Source: DAOTUB01 sp034437455 (GTDB taxonomy: Bacteria; Chloroflexota; Anaerolineae; B4-G1). Taken from it: a DNA stretch of 20,531 bases. Where the stretch lies: NCBI GenBank assembly GCA_034437455.1, contig DAOTUB010000021.1, forward strand, positions 1 to 20,531. Reading direction: 5' to 3'. This document shows positions 1 through 6,177 of the stretch, piece by piece (the first letter of the stretch is position 1; each line of letters begins with the position of its first letter). Below the pieces are notes generated by a model, which was not told the DNA's origin, did no database searches, and was given only the letters and a program-made list of their open reading frames with translations. Made by a program: the position numbers and the translations under genes.

Positions 1-2105
1 TGGAAAAGAAAGCGAAAGTCGGCCGGGGTGGTGGGGTCGGCCGCGTGGATGCCAAAGAGCCAGGCGCATTCCCCGGCGGGCAAGTCGGCGTCCTCCACCG
101 GCTCTCGCTCGTCCTCCTGCCGTTTGGCCCGCAAGTAGACGCCGTTCACGTATCCTTCGTGCAGACTGGGCGTGCGCACGTTGAGCCAACGGTTCTTGCC
201 CAACTTGTCTCCCACCGTCCTGGGATCGTCCTGCACCTCCAGCACGGTCTGGTCCCTCACGTGCCAGACGATGTCGTTGTCGGTACTGGGACCCTCTCGC
301 ACGTTCAGGCCGATGGCGCTGTGGACGACCACGTAGGGGATCGGCTCACCAAGCGCGATTTCCTCGTAGAGACGCAGGTACCAGGCGGCGACGTAGCCCT
401 CGATATCACCCGGCGTGCAGATGTGAAGCCACTGCCCCACCTGGCCCACTTTCGCCCGCACATCCCCCTCCGGCTCCAACGGCTCCAGCACCGCCCCGTC
501 GTCCACCCGCGTGACGGGAGGGCGGTCGGTGGAAGGCGTGGGACGCACGTTCAAAAAGCCCACCTCCGGGCTGGTCACCTCCACCAGCACCTCGGCCTCG
601 GGGAGGTCTTTATGCAGGCGCAAGTACCAGGCGGCGACGTACCCCTCGACGCCCTCCAACGTGCGAACGCGAAGCCACTGACCTTCTCGCCCCACCCTCG
701 CCCGCACATCCTCCGCCGATCCCAGTGCCTCCAGCACCTGCCCATCGTCCAGCCGCGCGATGGGTGGCCAACGGGTGGAGGGGCTGGGGCGCATATTGAG
801 AAAGCCTACCGTCGGGCTGTCCACCACCACCCGCACCTCGGCCTCCGCGATCTCCTCGTAGAGCCGCAGATACCAGGCGGCGACGTACCCCTCGATCCCT
901 TCGGGCGTGCGGACGCGGAGCCACTCGCCTAACTGCCCCACCTTTGACCGCACAACCGGTTCCAGTTCCAGCGCCTCCAACACGGCGCCATCCTCCACCT
1001 GCGCGATGGGGGGCTGATCGACGGAGCGAGTGGGACGCACGTTCAGAAAACCCGCCTCCGGGCTGACCACCACCACCCGCGTTGCAGGCTCCGCGCTCTC
1101 CTCGTAGAGTCGCAGGTACAGGGCAGCGCCATACCCCTCGACGCCGCCCGGCGTGCGGACGCGGAGCCATTGATCCCCCTGCCCCGCCTTCGCCCGCACG
1201 TCCTCCTCCGGCTCCAACGACTCCAGCACCGTTCCATCGTCCACCCGCGTGATGGGGAGCCGCTCGACGGAAGGCGTCAGACGGATATTCAAAAAGCCCA
1301 ACTCCGGGCTGACCACCTCCACCCGCACTCCAGGCGCGGGGGGCGCGGCGGCCCGCAGTCGGAAAGCCTGGATGAGTGGCAAGAGATCGTCGTCGATCAC
1401 GGCGGCGGTAAACACACTGAAAAACGTCGGGCCGTGCGCCGCCAGCCGGTCGAGCCAGACCTGAAACTCCTCGGCGTCCATACGCTCGTTGCCGTACTCG
1501 TCGTGGTAGGGGCCGAGAATCGGATACAAGGGCGGGCGGTAGCCCCAACGGCGGCACCAGTACTTGTATTGGCCGTAGGTCCACTCGTCAATCACCTGCT
1601 GCGCCTGCCGATCGGGAGATACGGTGCTATCGGGCGGAAAGTACGAGCCATAGGACATGGGCATCAAGCCGCCCTTGCAGAACTGGTTCATCTGATCGTA
1701 GGGCAGCTCGCGATGGTGGGAGATGTTGGGATAAGAGCAATTGTACAGCTTGTGCAAGTCGAGTCTGGCGGTGCGAATGAATTGCCCCAGTTGTATAGCC
1801 GGCTCGAACCGATTGCGGCACCGGTCCGCCTCGGTATCGAAAACGAAACCCTGAAACCCATCCTGGAAGGCCCGCACGGCCACCCGGGCCTCCGCTTGTG
1901 GATCGTCCAGCAGCAGCCACATCCACGCAAAGGGAATCAGGCCCGCCTGCTCGATCCTCTGGGCGATCCTCTCCGTTCCAGAGTAATAATGCCTGCCGTG
2001 CGCCACCTTGTACAAGATGTGAGTCGCGCCCATCAGAGGCGCGATCCGCAGCGCCCGTTCCAATTCCTGCTCACGATAAGCCCACAACCCTTTGCCCTGT
2101 AACAT
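1..2105 (-). CDS. Multi-SH3-repeat protein with N-terminal TIM-barrel-like hydrolase domain (3' partial)
   Basis: An uninterrupted reading frame of about 701 codons runs from an ATG at 2105 off the left edge. An AGGAGG site lies 5 nt upstream and fixes the start. Residues 1 to about 250 look like a TIM-barrel glycosidase-like domain: strands such as THILYKVAHG, then GFVFDTEADRC with an acidic pair as in GH25/GH18-type folds, then LMPMSYGSYF. Five bacterial SH3-like repeats follow from about residue 260, each with GFLNVRPTPS, VLEALE and WLRVRTPEGVEGYVAAWYLRLY. After residue 670, WLFGIHAADPTTPADFRFLF appears to begin another domain. SH3 repeats of this kind usually bind cell-wall material, so a wall-associated hydrolase is a reasonable inference. 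No signal peptide is visible at the chosen start, so export is unproven. The catalytic assignment is tentative. The SH3 repeats are certain. Confidence 0.85.
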   Translation of the reverse strand, partial: MLQGKGLWAYREQELERALRIAPLMGATHILYKVAHGRHYYSGTERIAQRIEQAGLIPFAWMWLLLDDPQAEARVAVRAFQDGFQGFVFDTEADRCRNRFEPAIQLGQFIRTARLDLHKLYNCSYPNISHHRELPYDQMNQFCKGGLMPMSYGSYFPPDSTVSPDRQAQQVIDEWTYGQYKYWCRRWGYRPPLYPILGPYHDEYGNERMDAEEFQVWLDRLAAHGPTFFSVFTAAVIDDDLLPLIQAFRLRAAAPPAPGVRVEVVSPELGFLNIRLTPSVERLPITRVDDGTVLESLEPEEDVRAKAGQGDQWLRVRTPGGVEGYGAALYLRLYEESAEPATRVVVVSPEAGFLNVRPTRSVDQPPIAQVEDGAVLEALELEPVVRSKVGQLGEWLRVRTPEGIEGYVAAWYLRLYEEIAEAEVRVVVDSPTVGFLNMRPSPSTRWPPIARLDDGQVLEALGSAEDVRARVGREGQWLRVRTLEGVEGYVAAWYLRLHKDLPEAEVLVEVTSPEVGFLNVRPTPSTDRPPVTRVDDGAVLEPLEPEGDVRAKVGQVGQWLHICTPGDIEGYVAAWYLRLYEEIALGEPIPYVVVHSAIGLNVREGPSTDNDIVWHVRDQTVLEVQDDPRTVGDKLGKNRWLNVRTPSLHEGYVNGVYLRAKRQEDEREPVEDADLPAGECAWLFGIHAADPTTPADFRFLF
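96..1325 (-). repeat. Five tandem 246-bp units encoding SH3 repeats
   Basis: The codons for the GFLNVR motif recur at plus-strand positions near 1281, 1035, 789, 543 and 297. Each step is exactly 246 bp, or 82 residues. Units 1 to 4 are close copies (GFLNxRxTxS... EGYxAAxYLRLYEE). Unit 5, nearest the left edge, is the most diverged. The equal spacing indicates expansion by tandem duplication inside the gene. Outer limits are approximate. Confidence 0.8.
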
Positions 2106-2144
2106 TCTTTCCTCCTGTCCATATGTGATTGGTATCTGGAGTGT

Positions 2145-2150
2145 ATCATA
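2145..2150 (-). promoter_or_regulatory. Possible -10 box for the SH3-repeat gene
   Basis: On the minus strand TATGAT (5 of 6 matches to TATAAT) lies about 40 nt upstream of the start codon at 2105. No good -35 box stands at 16-18 nt, so this is a weak candidate. It lies just at the edge of the duplicated segment downstream of the glycosylase remnant. Confidence 0.3.
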
Positions 2151-2173
2151 CAACACAAAAAGCGCAACCGCCG

Positions 2174-2558
2174 TCAACGCGAGACATACTGGTTATCTCG
2201 AACGTAGAATCGCCAAGGGACCGTCACTGCCGTCTCATCTCCGCGCACGCCAACGCGGGGACCGGTGACGACGCCCTCGTCAGGTATAGAAGCGCCATTT
2301 TCCAGGAACAGGAGAGCATCGGAAGCGCACAGGTCAAGACCATCGAACCCCCGATCAATCCCAAGCGCCTGGCACAACCGGGCCGGGCCGCTGGTCAGCG
2401 GAAGATCTGAGCGTCCGCCTCGTCGGACTCGCATCTCCTCGATTCCCTCCAACGGCTTCAGGGCGCGGACGAGTACCGCCGCCGGGTAGCCCTCCCGCTC
2501 GGTGACGATGTTGAAGCAGTGGTGCATCCCGTAAACCAAGTAAACGAAAGCGTGGCCT
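2174..2558 (-). pseudogene. mpg: 3-methyladenine DNA glycosylase, C-terminal remnant (copy 1)
   Basis: The minus-strand frame from about GHAFVYLVYGMHHCFN to YVSR plus stop matches the C-terminal two thirds of the Mpg/AAG family of alkyl-purine DNA glycosylases. It shows TEREGYPAAVLVRALKPLEG, SGPARLCQALGIDR and VPWRFYVRD. About 76 N-terminal residues are missing, including the EVEAY segment with the catalytic glutamate. Homology to copy 2 (3576-4285) stops abruptly at 2558. An in-frame initiator remains near 2539, but a product without the catalytic region should be inactive. Protein identity to copy 2 is roughly 80-85% by eye. This copy has no MITE at the position where copy 2 is interrupted, so it acts as a related empty site. 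Confidence 0.85.
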
Positions 2559-2733
2559 GATATCCTTATTCGTTCATGTGTGCATTATACAACCAGACGC
2601 TGCCGTACTCGAGTAACTTGCGTTGATGTTAACGTAGCAGACTGAACGACAAAGGCTTCGTCCTTATGTTTCTGTCTCTTGAAGCGGGGGGCCGACGATA
2701 CGCTTTCTGTACGTGACTTTATCCCTCGAGTTG
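2559..2733. other. Intergenic stretch between glycosylase remnant and MITE copy 1
   Basis: No open frame with coding character, no recognisable promoter and no terminator hairpin was seen here. Composition is more AT-rich than the flanking genes. It lies downstream of the toxin gene on the minus strand. The left end abuts the abrupt truncation point of the glycosylase remnant. Confidence 0.6.
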
Positions 2734-2842
2734 TATCTTCTCAATAAACCGGGGACTTGTTCGTAGTAGGCGCTTCAGCGCCCCTAAAAGCGCACTGAAG
2801 TGCGCACTACGAACAGATTCACCCCAAGTTATTGAGAAGATA
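2734..2842. mobile_element. 109-bp MITE, copy 1, at the 3' end of the PIN toxin gene
   Basis: The element begins TATCTTCTCAATAA and ends with the exact reverse complement, TTATTGAGAAGATA. It is flanked by a perfect 10-bp target duplication, CCTCGAGTTG, at 2724-2733 and 2843-2852. Inside is a second inverted repeat (TGTTCGTAGT ... ACTACGAACA, about 2758-2815). This encloses two hairpins, GGCGCT-TC-AGCGCC and GCGCACT-GA-AGTGCGC, so one strand could fold into a cross-like shape. It is too short to encode a transposase and must be mobilised in trans. It differs from copy 2 (3816-3924) at only two of 109 positions. A 10-bp duplication is compatible with IS4-type transposases, which is inference only. 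Confidence 0.92.
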
Positions 2843-3251
2843 CCTCGAGTTGCCCAAGCAGCTCTGCCGGTGTCAAGACAGGCATCATCGCAGCCTGGAA
2901 GCCATCCTTGTCCCGGGTCAAAATCGCGTCAAGACCTGCAAGATTGGCACAGGCGATCTGTAGATTGTCCTCAAAGTCGTTCCCTGGCAATGCTTCTGCC
3001 TGCTCCAGAGCCTGCAGGTCCACTGTACAGATCTCAAATGCTTCCAGGCAGATACGCACTGCTGCGCGAGCAATGTCCAGCGTGGTCAACCGGCGAGCAA
3101 TATAGAAAATGTCTGCGATGGTGCAAGCCGTGATATGCCCAACGACCTGTGCCTCATCACTGGCTCGCCAAGCGGCGCTAGATTGCGTAACCCAAGGATC
3201 GCGATTCAACAAAACATCGAGCAGGACGTTAGTATCGAATAAGACGTGCAT
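2829..3251 (-). CDS. vapC: PIN-domain toxin (VapC-like ribonuclease)
   Basis: The product has 140 residues starting MHVLFDTNVLLDVLLNRDPW. The ATG at 3251 shares one base with the TGA of the antitoxin gene (TGATG), which indicates translational coupling. A longer frame starting at 3287 would overlap the antitoxin and is less likely. PIN-fold acidic residues are visible: D6 in FDTN, the central GNDFEDNLQIACA, and the C-terminal ILTRDKDGF. These residues normally bind the metal used for RNA cleavage. The MITE inserted at the very end of the gene: the final codons VSSQ and the stop come from its inverted repeat. Without the insertion the frame would end GQLEG-stop, so the toxin was probably little affected. 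RNA target is unknown. Confidence 0.88.
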   Translation of the reverse strand: MHVLFDTNVLLDVLLNRDPWVTQSSAAWRASDEAQVVGHITACTIADIFYIARRLTTLDIARAAVRICLEAFEICTVDLQALEQAEALPGNDFEDNLQIACANLAGLDAILTRDKDGFQAAMMPVLTPAELLGQLEVSSQ

Positions 3252-3496
3252 CAGCCATACTTCTCCATACGGCGCTCCCCCAGCCACTGTTGAATTTCAG
3301 CACCGGATGGGGCGGGCTGGCTTGTAGCTAAGAGTCCCAATGCCCTTTCCAGGGTCTTGCGTCTGGGTCGAGAGGGAAAAACCTCCGCTGCCAAGGTGTT
3401 GATGACATCCCGCACCAGGGCAAACCGTCTGTCTTGTGGCCATTGACGAACTGTTTTGAGAACAATCTCGTAACTATTTGCTTGAAGGGTATCCAT
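3251..3496 (-). CDS. Antitoxin of the PIN toxin pair
   Basis: The product has 81 residues, starting MDTLQANSYEIVL and ending QQWLGERRMEKYG. The ATG at 3496 has a GGAGGA site 7 nt upstream. An in-frame GTG at 3502 sits too close to that site. The N-terminal half (LKTVRQWPQDRRFALVRDVINTL) is probably helical and DNA-binding. The Pro-rich C-terminal tail ending in RMEKYG is typical of small antitoxins that bind a PIN partner, as I recall the family. It stands directly upstream of the toxin with a one-base overlap. Such pairs usually repress their own promoter, but I could not identify one with confidence here. The region is lower in GC than the neighbouring housekeeping genes, as expected for a mobile toxin-antitoxin module. 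Confidence 0.8.
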   Translation of the reverse strand: MDTLQANSYEIVLKTVRQWPQDRRFALVRDVINTLAAEVFPSRPRRKTLERALGLLATSQPAPSGAEIQQWLGERRMEKYG

Positions 3497-3536
3497 TTCC
3501 ACTTCCTCCGATGCAAAAAGAACTTACTGCACATGA

Positions 3537-4078
3537 TGGAGAGTGTATCACACAACGCGAAAAGCACAACTACTGTCAACGCGAGACATGCCGACTATCC
3601 CGAACATAGAACCGCCAGGGAATAGTCACCGCTACTTTGTCCCCTCGCACACCAATGCGGGAGCCAGTGGCGACGGCTCCGCCCGGTATGGGAGCGTCCT
3701 CTTCCAGGAACAGGAGAGCATCGGAAGCGCACAGGTCAACACCATCGAACCCCCGATCAATCCCAAGCGCCTGGCACAACCGGGCCGGGCCGCTGGTCAA
3801 CGGAAGGTCCGAGCGTATCTTCTCAATAAACCGGGGGCTTGTTCGTAGTAGGCGCTTCAGCGCCCCTAAAAACGCACTGAAGTGCGCACTACGAACAGAT
3901 TCACCCCAAGTTATTGAGAAGATAGGTCCGAGCGACCGCCTCGCCGCTCCCGCATCTCCTCGATTCCCTCCAACGGCTCCAGGGCGCGGACGAGCACCGC
4001 CGCCGGGTAGCCCTCCCGCTCGGTGACGACGTTGAAGCAGTGATGCATTCCGTAAATCAAGTACACGTACGCGTGGCC
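3537..4078 (-). repeat. Duplicated segment, copy 2 (partner 2137-2558)
   Basis: This is homologous to 2137-2558, apart from the MITE and duplicated target (119 bp). It covers the C-terminal part of the glycosylase gene and about 40 bp beyond its stop. In both copies a minus-strand gene lies just beyond that edge: the antitoxin here, the SH3-repeat gene at copy 1. Confidence 0.75.
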
Positions 4079-4285
4079 CGGCGGGCCGTACATCGGAGCG
4101 TTGCGCTCGGTAGGGCCGCAACTGGCGTGCGATGCCTGATCCTTCTCTCCGATATACGCTTCGACCTCGACAATGCGCCCAGAGAGACGCTGCTCTTTGA
4201 ACACGCGCACCAACCGTCGCCCCAGCAACTCGCGGGCGACGACGAGCGTATCACGGGCGAAAAAATCTTGACCCAGACGAGCCAT
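3576..4285 (-). pseudogene. mpg: DNA-3-methyladenine glycosylase interrupted by a MITE (copy 2)
   Basis: Mpg/AAG glycosylases excise alkylated purines from DNA. The frame starts MARLGQDFFARDTLVVAREL at 4285, four bases after the epimerase stop; a GTG at 4312 is an alternative. Family motifs are complete: GRIVEVEAYIG with the catalytic Glu, ASHASCGPTERNAPMYGPPG, YLIYGMHHCFN, then SGPARLCQALGIDRG and IPWRFYVRD. The MITE at 3816-3924 plus one duplicated 10-mer adds 119 bp, shifts the frame and gives an early stop after RSDLSSQ. Removing those 119 bp restores a continuous 196-residue protein of normal length, joining GGRSDL to PLTSGP. The interrupted N-terminal part would lack the C-terminal third, so the gene is probably inactive. 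Precise excision would repair it. Confidence 0.9.
3816..3924. mobile_element. 109-bp MITE, copy 2, inside the glycosylase gene
   Basis: It has the same 14-bp terminal inverted repeats as copy 1 (TATCTTCTCAATAA and its complement) and the same nested hairpins. It is flanked by a perfect 10-bp duplication, GGTCCGAGCG, at 3806-3815 and 3925-3934. The two differences from copy 1 are in the region after the left repeat and at the base of the second inner hairpin, where one pair is lost. The glycosylase remnant at 2174-2558 shows the corresponding uninterrupted target, which supports the boundaries. Confidence 0.94.
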
Positions 4286-4289
4286 CGTC

Positions 4290-5216
4290 TCACTGTTGGA
4301 AACGAGGGTCACGCTCCAGCGTCAAGCGCACTCCCTTCATCAGACGCACGCGCGGCTCGTAGCCCAACAACCTGCGCGCAGCGGTAATATCGGCGCAGAG
4401 CCGGGTGACGCCGCCACTCTCAGCAGGGCTGTGAAGCACCTCCACCTCACGTCCCACCACCTCTGCCACCAGTGCCACCAGTTTGTTGATGCTCGTCTCG
4501 CGCCCGCTGCCCACGTTGATGATGCGGCGATCGACGTCAGAGGCGGTAGCCGCCGCCACCAGCGCCTCCACCACGTCGTCCACGTAGACGAAATCGCGGG
4601 TCTGCCCACCGCCGCCAAAGATGACGAGCGAGCCCCCCTGCTGCGCCTGCTGCAAAAAGCGCGGCACCACCGGTGGATGAGAGACGGGCAAGTTCTGACC
4701 TGGCCCGTAGGCGTTAAAGACGCGCAGGCTCACCGTCTCGATGCCCCACAGGGCGCCGATGGTGCGGACGTAATACTCGGCAGCCAGCTTGCTCACGGCG
4801 TAGGGGGATTGAGGATTGGGAGACTGATCCTCCCGCACCGGCTGATGGGCCTGCTCCCCGTAGACAGCGCCGGAGGAGGTGAGGACCACCCGGCGCACCC
4901 CGACGTCGCGCATCGCCTCCATCACGCTGACCGTCCCGCCGACGTTGACTTCGTTGTATTCACGGGGATAGAGGATCGATTCGGAAACCTGGACCCGCGC
5001 GGCCAGATGATAGACACAGTCCACGTCCTGCAAGAGCGTCCACAACTTGGGTCGATCGGCCACGTCGCCGCGCGTAAAGAGCACTCCTTCTCGCAGTCGC
5101 GCGCGATCTCCTGAGCTGAGGTCGTCGATGACCCGCACCTGATGCCCATCGAGATCGAGCCGGTTGGCCAGAGCAGCGCCCAGAAATCCAGCGCCACCGG
5201 TGATGAGAAAATTCAC
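4290..5216 (-). CDS. NAD-dependent epimerase/dehydratase (nucleotide-sugar, GalE-like extended SDR)
   Basis: The product has 308 residues. It begins at a GTG (5216) preceded by GGAGG four bases upstream. The N-terminus MNFLITGGAGFLG is the Rossmann NAD-binding motif. VIDDLSSG follows, then YHLAARVQVSES, LTSSGAVYGE with the catalytic Ser/Thr region, and SPYAVSKLAAE with the Tyr-x-x-x-Lys pair. RVFNAYGPGQ and FGGGGQTRDFVYVDDVV are typical of UDP-sugar 4-epimerases and related dehydratases. The enzyme acts in the cytosol on a nucleotide-linked sugar for envelope or exopolysaccharide synthesis. The exact substrate cannot be read from the sequence. The glycosylase gene follows at once on the same strand, so they probably shared a transcript. 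Confidence 0.9.
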   Translation of the reverse strand: MNFLITGGAGFLGAALANRLDLDGHQVRVIDDLSSGDRARLREGVLFTRGDVADRPKLWTLLQDVDCVYHLAARVQVSESILYPREYNEVNVGGTVSVMEAMRDVGVRRVVLTSSGAVYGEQAHQPVREDQSPNPQSPYAVSKLAAEYYVRTIGALWGIETVSLRVFNAYGPGQNLPVSHPPVVPRFLQQAQQGGSLVIFGGGGQTRDFVYVDDVVEALVAAATASDVDRRIINVGSGRETSINKLVALVAEVVGREVEVLHSPAESGGVTRLCADITAARRLLGYEPRVRLMKGVRLTLERDPRFQQ

Positions 5217-5230
5217 GTTGCCTCCAGGTA

Positions 5231-5251
5231 GTTGTCAGTTGTTAGTTGCCA
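5231..5251. repeat. Heptanucleotide array in the epimerase leader
   Basis: Three imperfect 7-nt units, GTTGTCA, GTTGTTA and GTTGCCA, stand in the intergenic region. They would be part of the 5' leader of the minus-strand epimerase transcript. This is one of four 7-nt period arrays between 5.2 and 7.3 kb. Confidence 0.6.
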
Positions 5252-5276
5252 GCGCCCAGCTTACCTACTGCCTGCT

Positions 5277-5285
5277 ATTATACCA
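5277..5285 (-). promoter_or_regulatory. Extended -10 promoter for the epimerase gene
   Basis: On the minus strand the sequence reads TGGTATAAT, a perfect TATAAT box with the TGn extension. No good -35 box stands at 16-18 nt, which is usual for extended -10 promoters. Transcription would start near 5270 and leave a leader of about 55 nt before the GTG at 5216. Confidence 0.65.
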
Positions 5286-5307
5286 CGACCCGCCTAAATC
5301 TGGCGAA

Positions 5308-5336
5308 TTGACACCTTGCATCGCCTGCGGTATACT
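5308..5336 (+). promoter_or_regulatory. Sigma-70-type promoter of the methyltransferase-FemAB operon
   Basis: TTGACA at 5308-5313 is followed by a 17-nt spacer and TATACT at 5331-5336. This is almost the consensus. The expected start of transcription (about 5342-5344) is only 3-5 nt before the ATG at 5347, and no Shine-Dalgarno sequence is present, so the message should be leaderless or nearly so. Confidence 0.8.
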
Positions 5337-5346
5337 CCCTCCACAC

Positions 5347-6177
5347 ATGACGCGAGATTACCTTACCGAACTACTGACAACCTACTGGTTCGCCCCGCCG
5401 GTGGCGCTGTGGCGGGCGGTCGAGTTGCGCGTGGCAGCGGAGGAGCAATACGAACGCCCGCTGCTCGACCTGGGCTGCGGCGACGGGCTGATCGCCCAGG
5501 CGCTATTTGGAATGGAGGGCTACGTGGACGTGGGGTTCGATCCGTGGGCGGAGCAACTACGCCGGGCGGCCCGCTCAAATGTCTACCGCCACCTGGATCT
5601 GGCCGACGGACACCGACTGCCCTACGCCGACGGCGTCTTTGCCACCATCTTTAGCAATTCGGTCCTGGAGCACATTCCAGAGGTGGAGCCGGTTCTACGC
5701 GAGGCGGGGCGCGTCCTTCGACCCGGTGGACGCTTCGTCTTTACTGTCCCCTCCGACGCCTTTCGCCGCCTGCTCGACGGCTATGCCCGCCGAATGGCCG
5801 CCGGAGACGCGCCAGGGGCCGAAGCGTACGCCGCCGCCGTGGACGCCCAACTGGAACATCATCACTACCACACGCCAGAGGAATGGCGCGACCTGCTGGT
5901 CGCCGCCGGGATGACGTTGGTCAAAGCGCGCTACTACATCCCGGAAACAGTCGAGCGGCTGTGGGATCGGATGAACGTTCGCTACGGCATCGGGCAACGG
6001 CGGACAGCGTGGGGGTTGCTCGTCTCGCCCCGGCTGCGGCGTTTGGGCTATCAAGCACTCCTGCGCCGCGTCGTCGTGCGCCGCCTCAGCCGCCGGTGGC
6101 GCCCTTACTACGAGATGGATGTCCCACCTGGCGAGAGGGGCGGCGGCTTGCTCGTCGTGGCTCGAAAGGAAACATGA
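5347..6177 (+). CDS. Class I SAM-dependent methyltransferase
   Basis: The product has 276 residues beginning MTRDYLTELLTTYWFAPPVALW. I chose ATG 5347 because a near-consensus promoter ends 10 nt before it; a longer frame reaching back to 5164 would cover the promoter. Motif I, LLDLGCGDG (about residues 39-47), binds S-adenosylmethionine. GFDPWAEQL, LADGHRLPYADGVFATIFSNSVLEHI and EAGRVLRPGGRFVFTVPSD follow as in the Methyltransf_11 family. The basic C-terminus (RRVVVRRLSRRWRPYY) is unusual and may contact membrane or nucleic acid, which is speculative. The stop overlaps the next start (ATGA), so it is co-translated with the FemAB genes and may modify a cell-envelope intermediate. The substrate is unknown. 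Confidence 0.88.
   Translation: MTRDYLTELLTTYWFAPPVALWRAVELRVAAEEQYERPLLDLGCGDGLIAQALFGMEGYVDVGFDPWAEQLRRAARSNVYRHLDLADGHRLPYADGVFATIFSNSVLEHIPEVEPVLREAGRVLRPGGRFVFTVPSDAFRRLLDGYARRMAAGDAPGAEAYAAAVDAQLEHHHYHTPEEWRDLLVAAGMTLVKARYYIPETVERLWDRMNVRYGIGQRRTAWGLLVSPRLRRLGYQALLRRVVVRRLSRRWRPYYEMDVPPGERGGGLLVVARKET

Larger units (their letters stand above)
2137..2558 (-). repeat. Duplicated segment, copy 1 (partner 3537-4078)
   Basis: About 422 bp are homologous to 3537-4078 once the 119-bp insertion in the latter is discounted. Homology continues past the glycosylase stop codon to a shared GTGTATCA stretch, and ends inside the coding region at CGTGGCC on the other side. The copies have diverged by many substitutions, so the duplication is clearly older than the MITE insertions. 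Confidence 0.75.

Noticed and set aside
610..1584. Minus-strand frame of 324 codons
   Set aside because: It is a wrong-frame reading of the SH3 repeats, rich in Arg and Gly, and lacks any motif.
45..2102. Long plus-strand open frames (45-932 and 1170-2102)
   Set aside because: They lie antisense to the SH3-repeat gene, whose protein has clear domain structure and a ribosome site; the plus frames give repetitive, unrecognisable protein.
3551..3579. Promoter for the antitoxin starting from TTGACA at the glycosylase stop codon
   Set aside because: The -35 match is perfect, but no -10 box stands at 16-18 nt; the nearest TGTGAT lies at 21 nt.
2734..3924. CRISPR repeats formed by the two identical palindromic elements
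   Set aside because: Only two copies exist, they are 970 bp apart, and each has target duplications typical of transposition.
3576..4121. Minus-strand frame that reads through the MITE into the glycosylase C-terminus
   Set aside because: Its N-terminal part is an out-of-frame reading of the glycosylase gene; the continuity is an accident of the MITE being open in that frame.
4296..5114. Plus-strand frame of 272 codons
   Set aside because: Antisense to the epimerase gene with its full set of SDR motifs.
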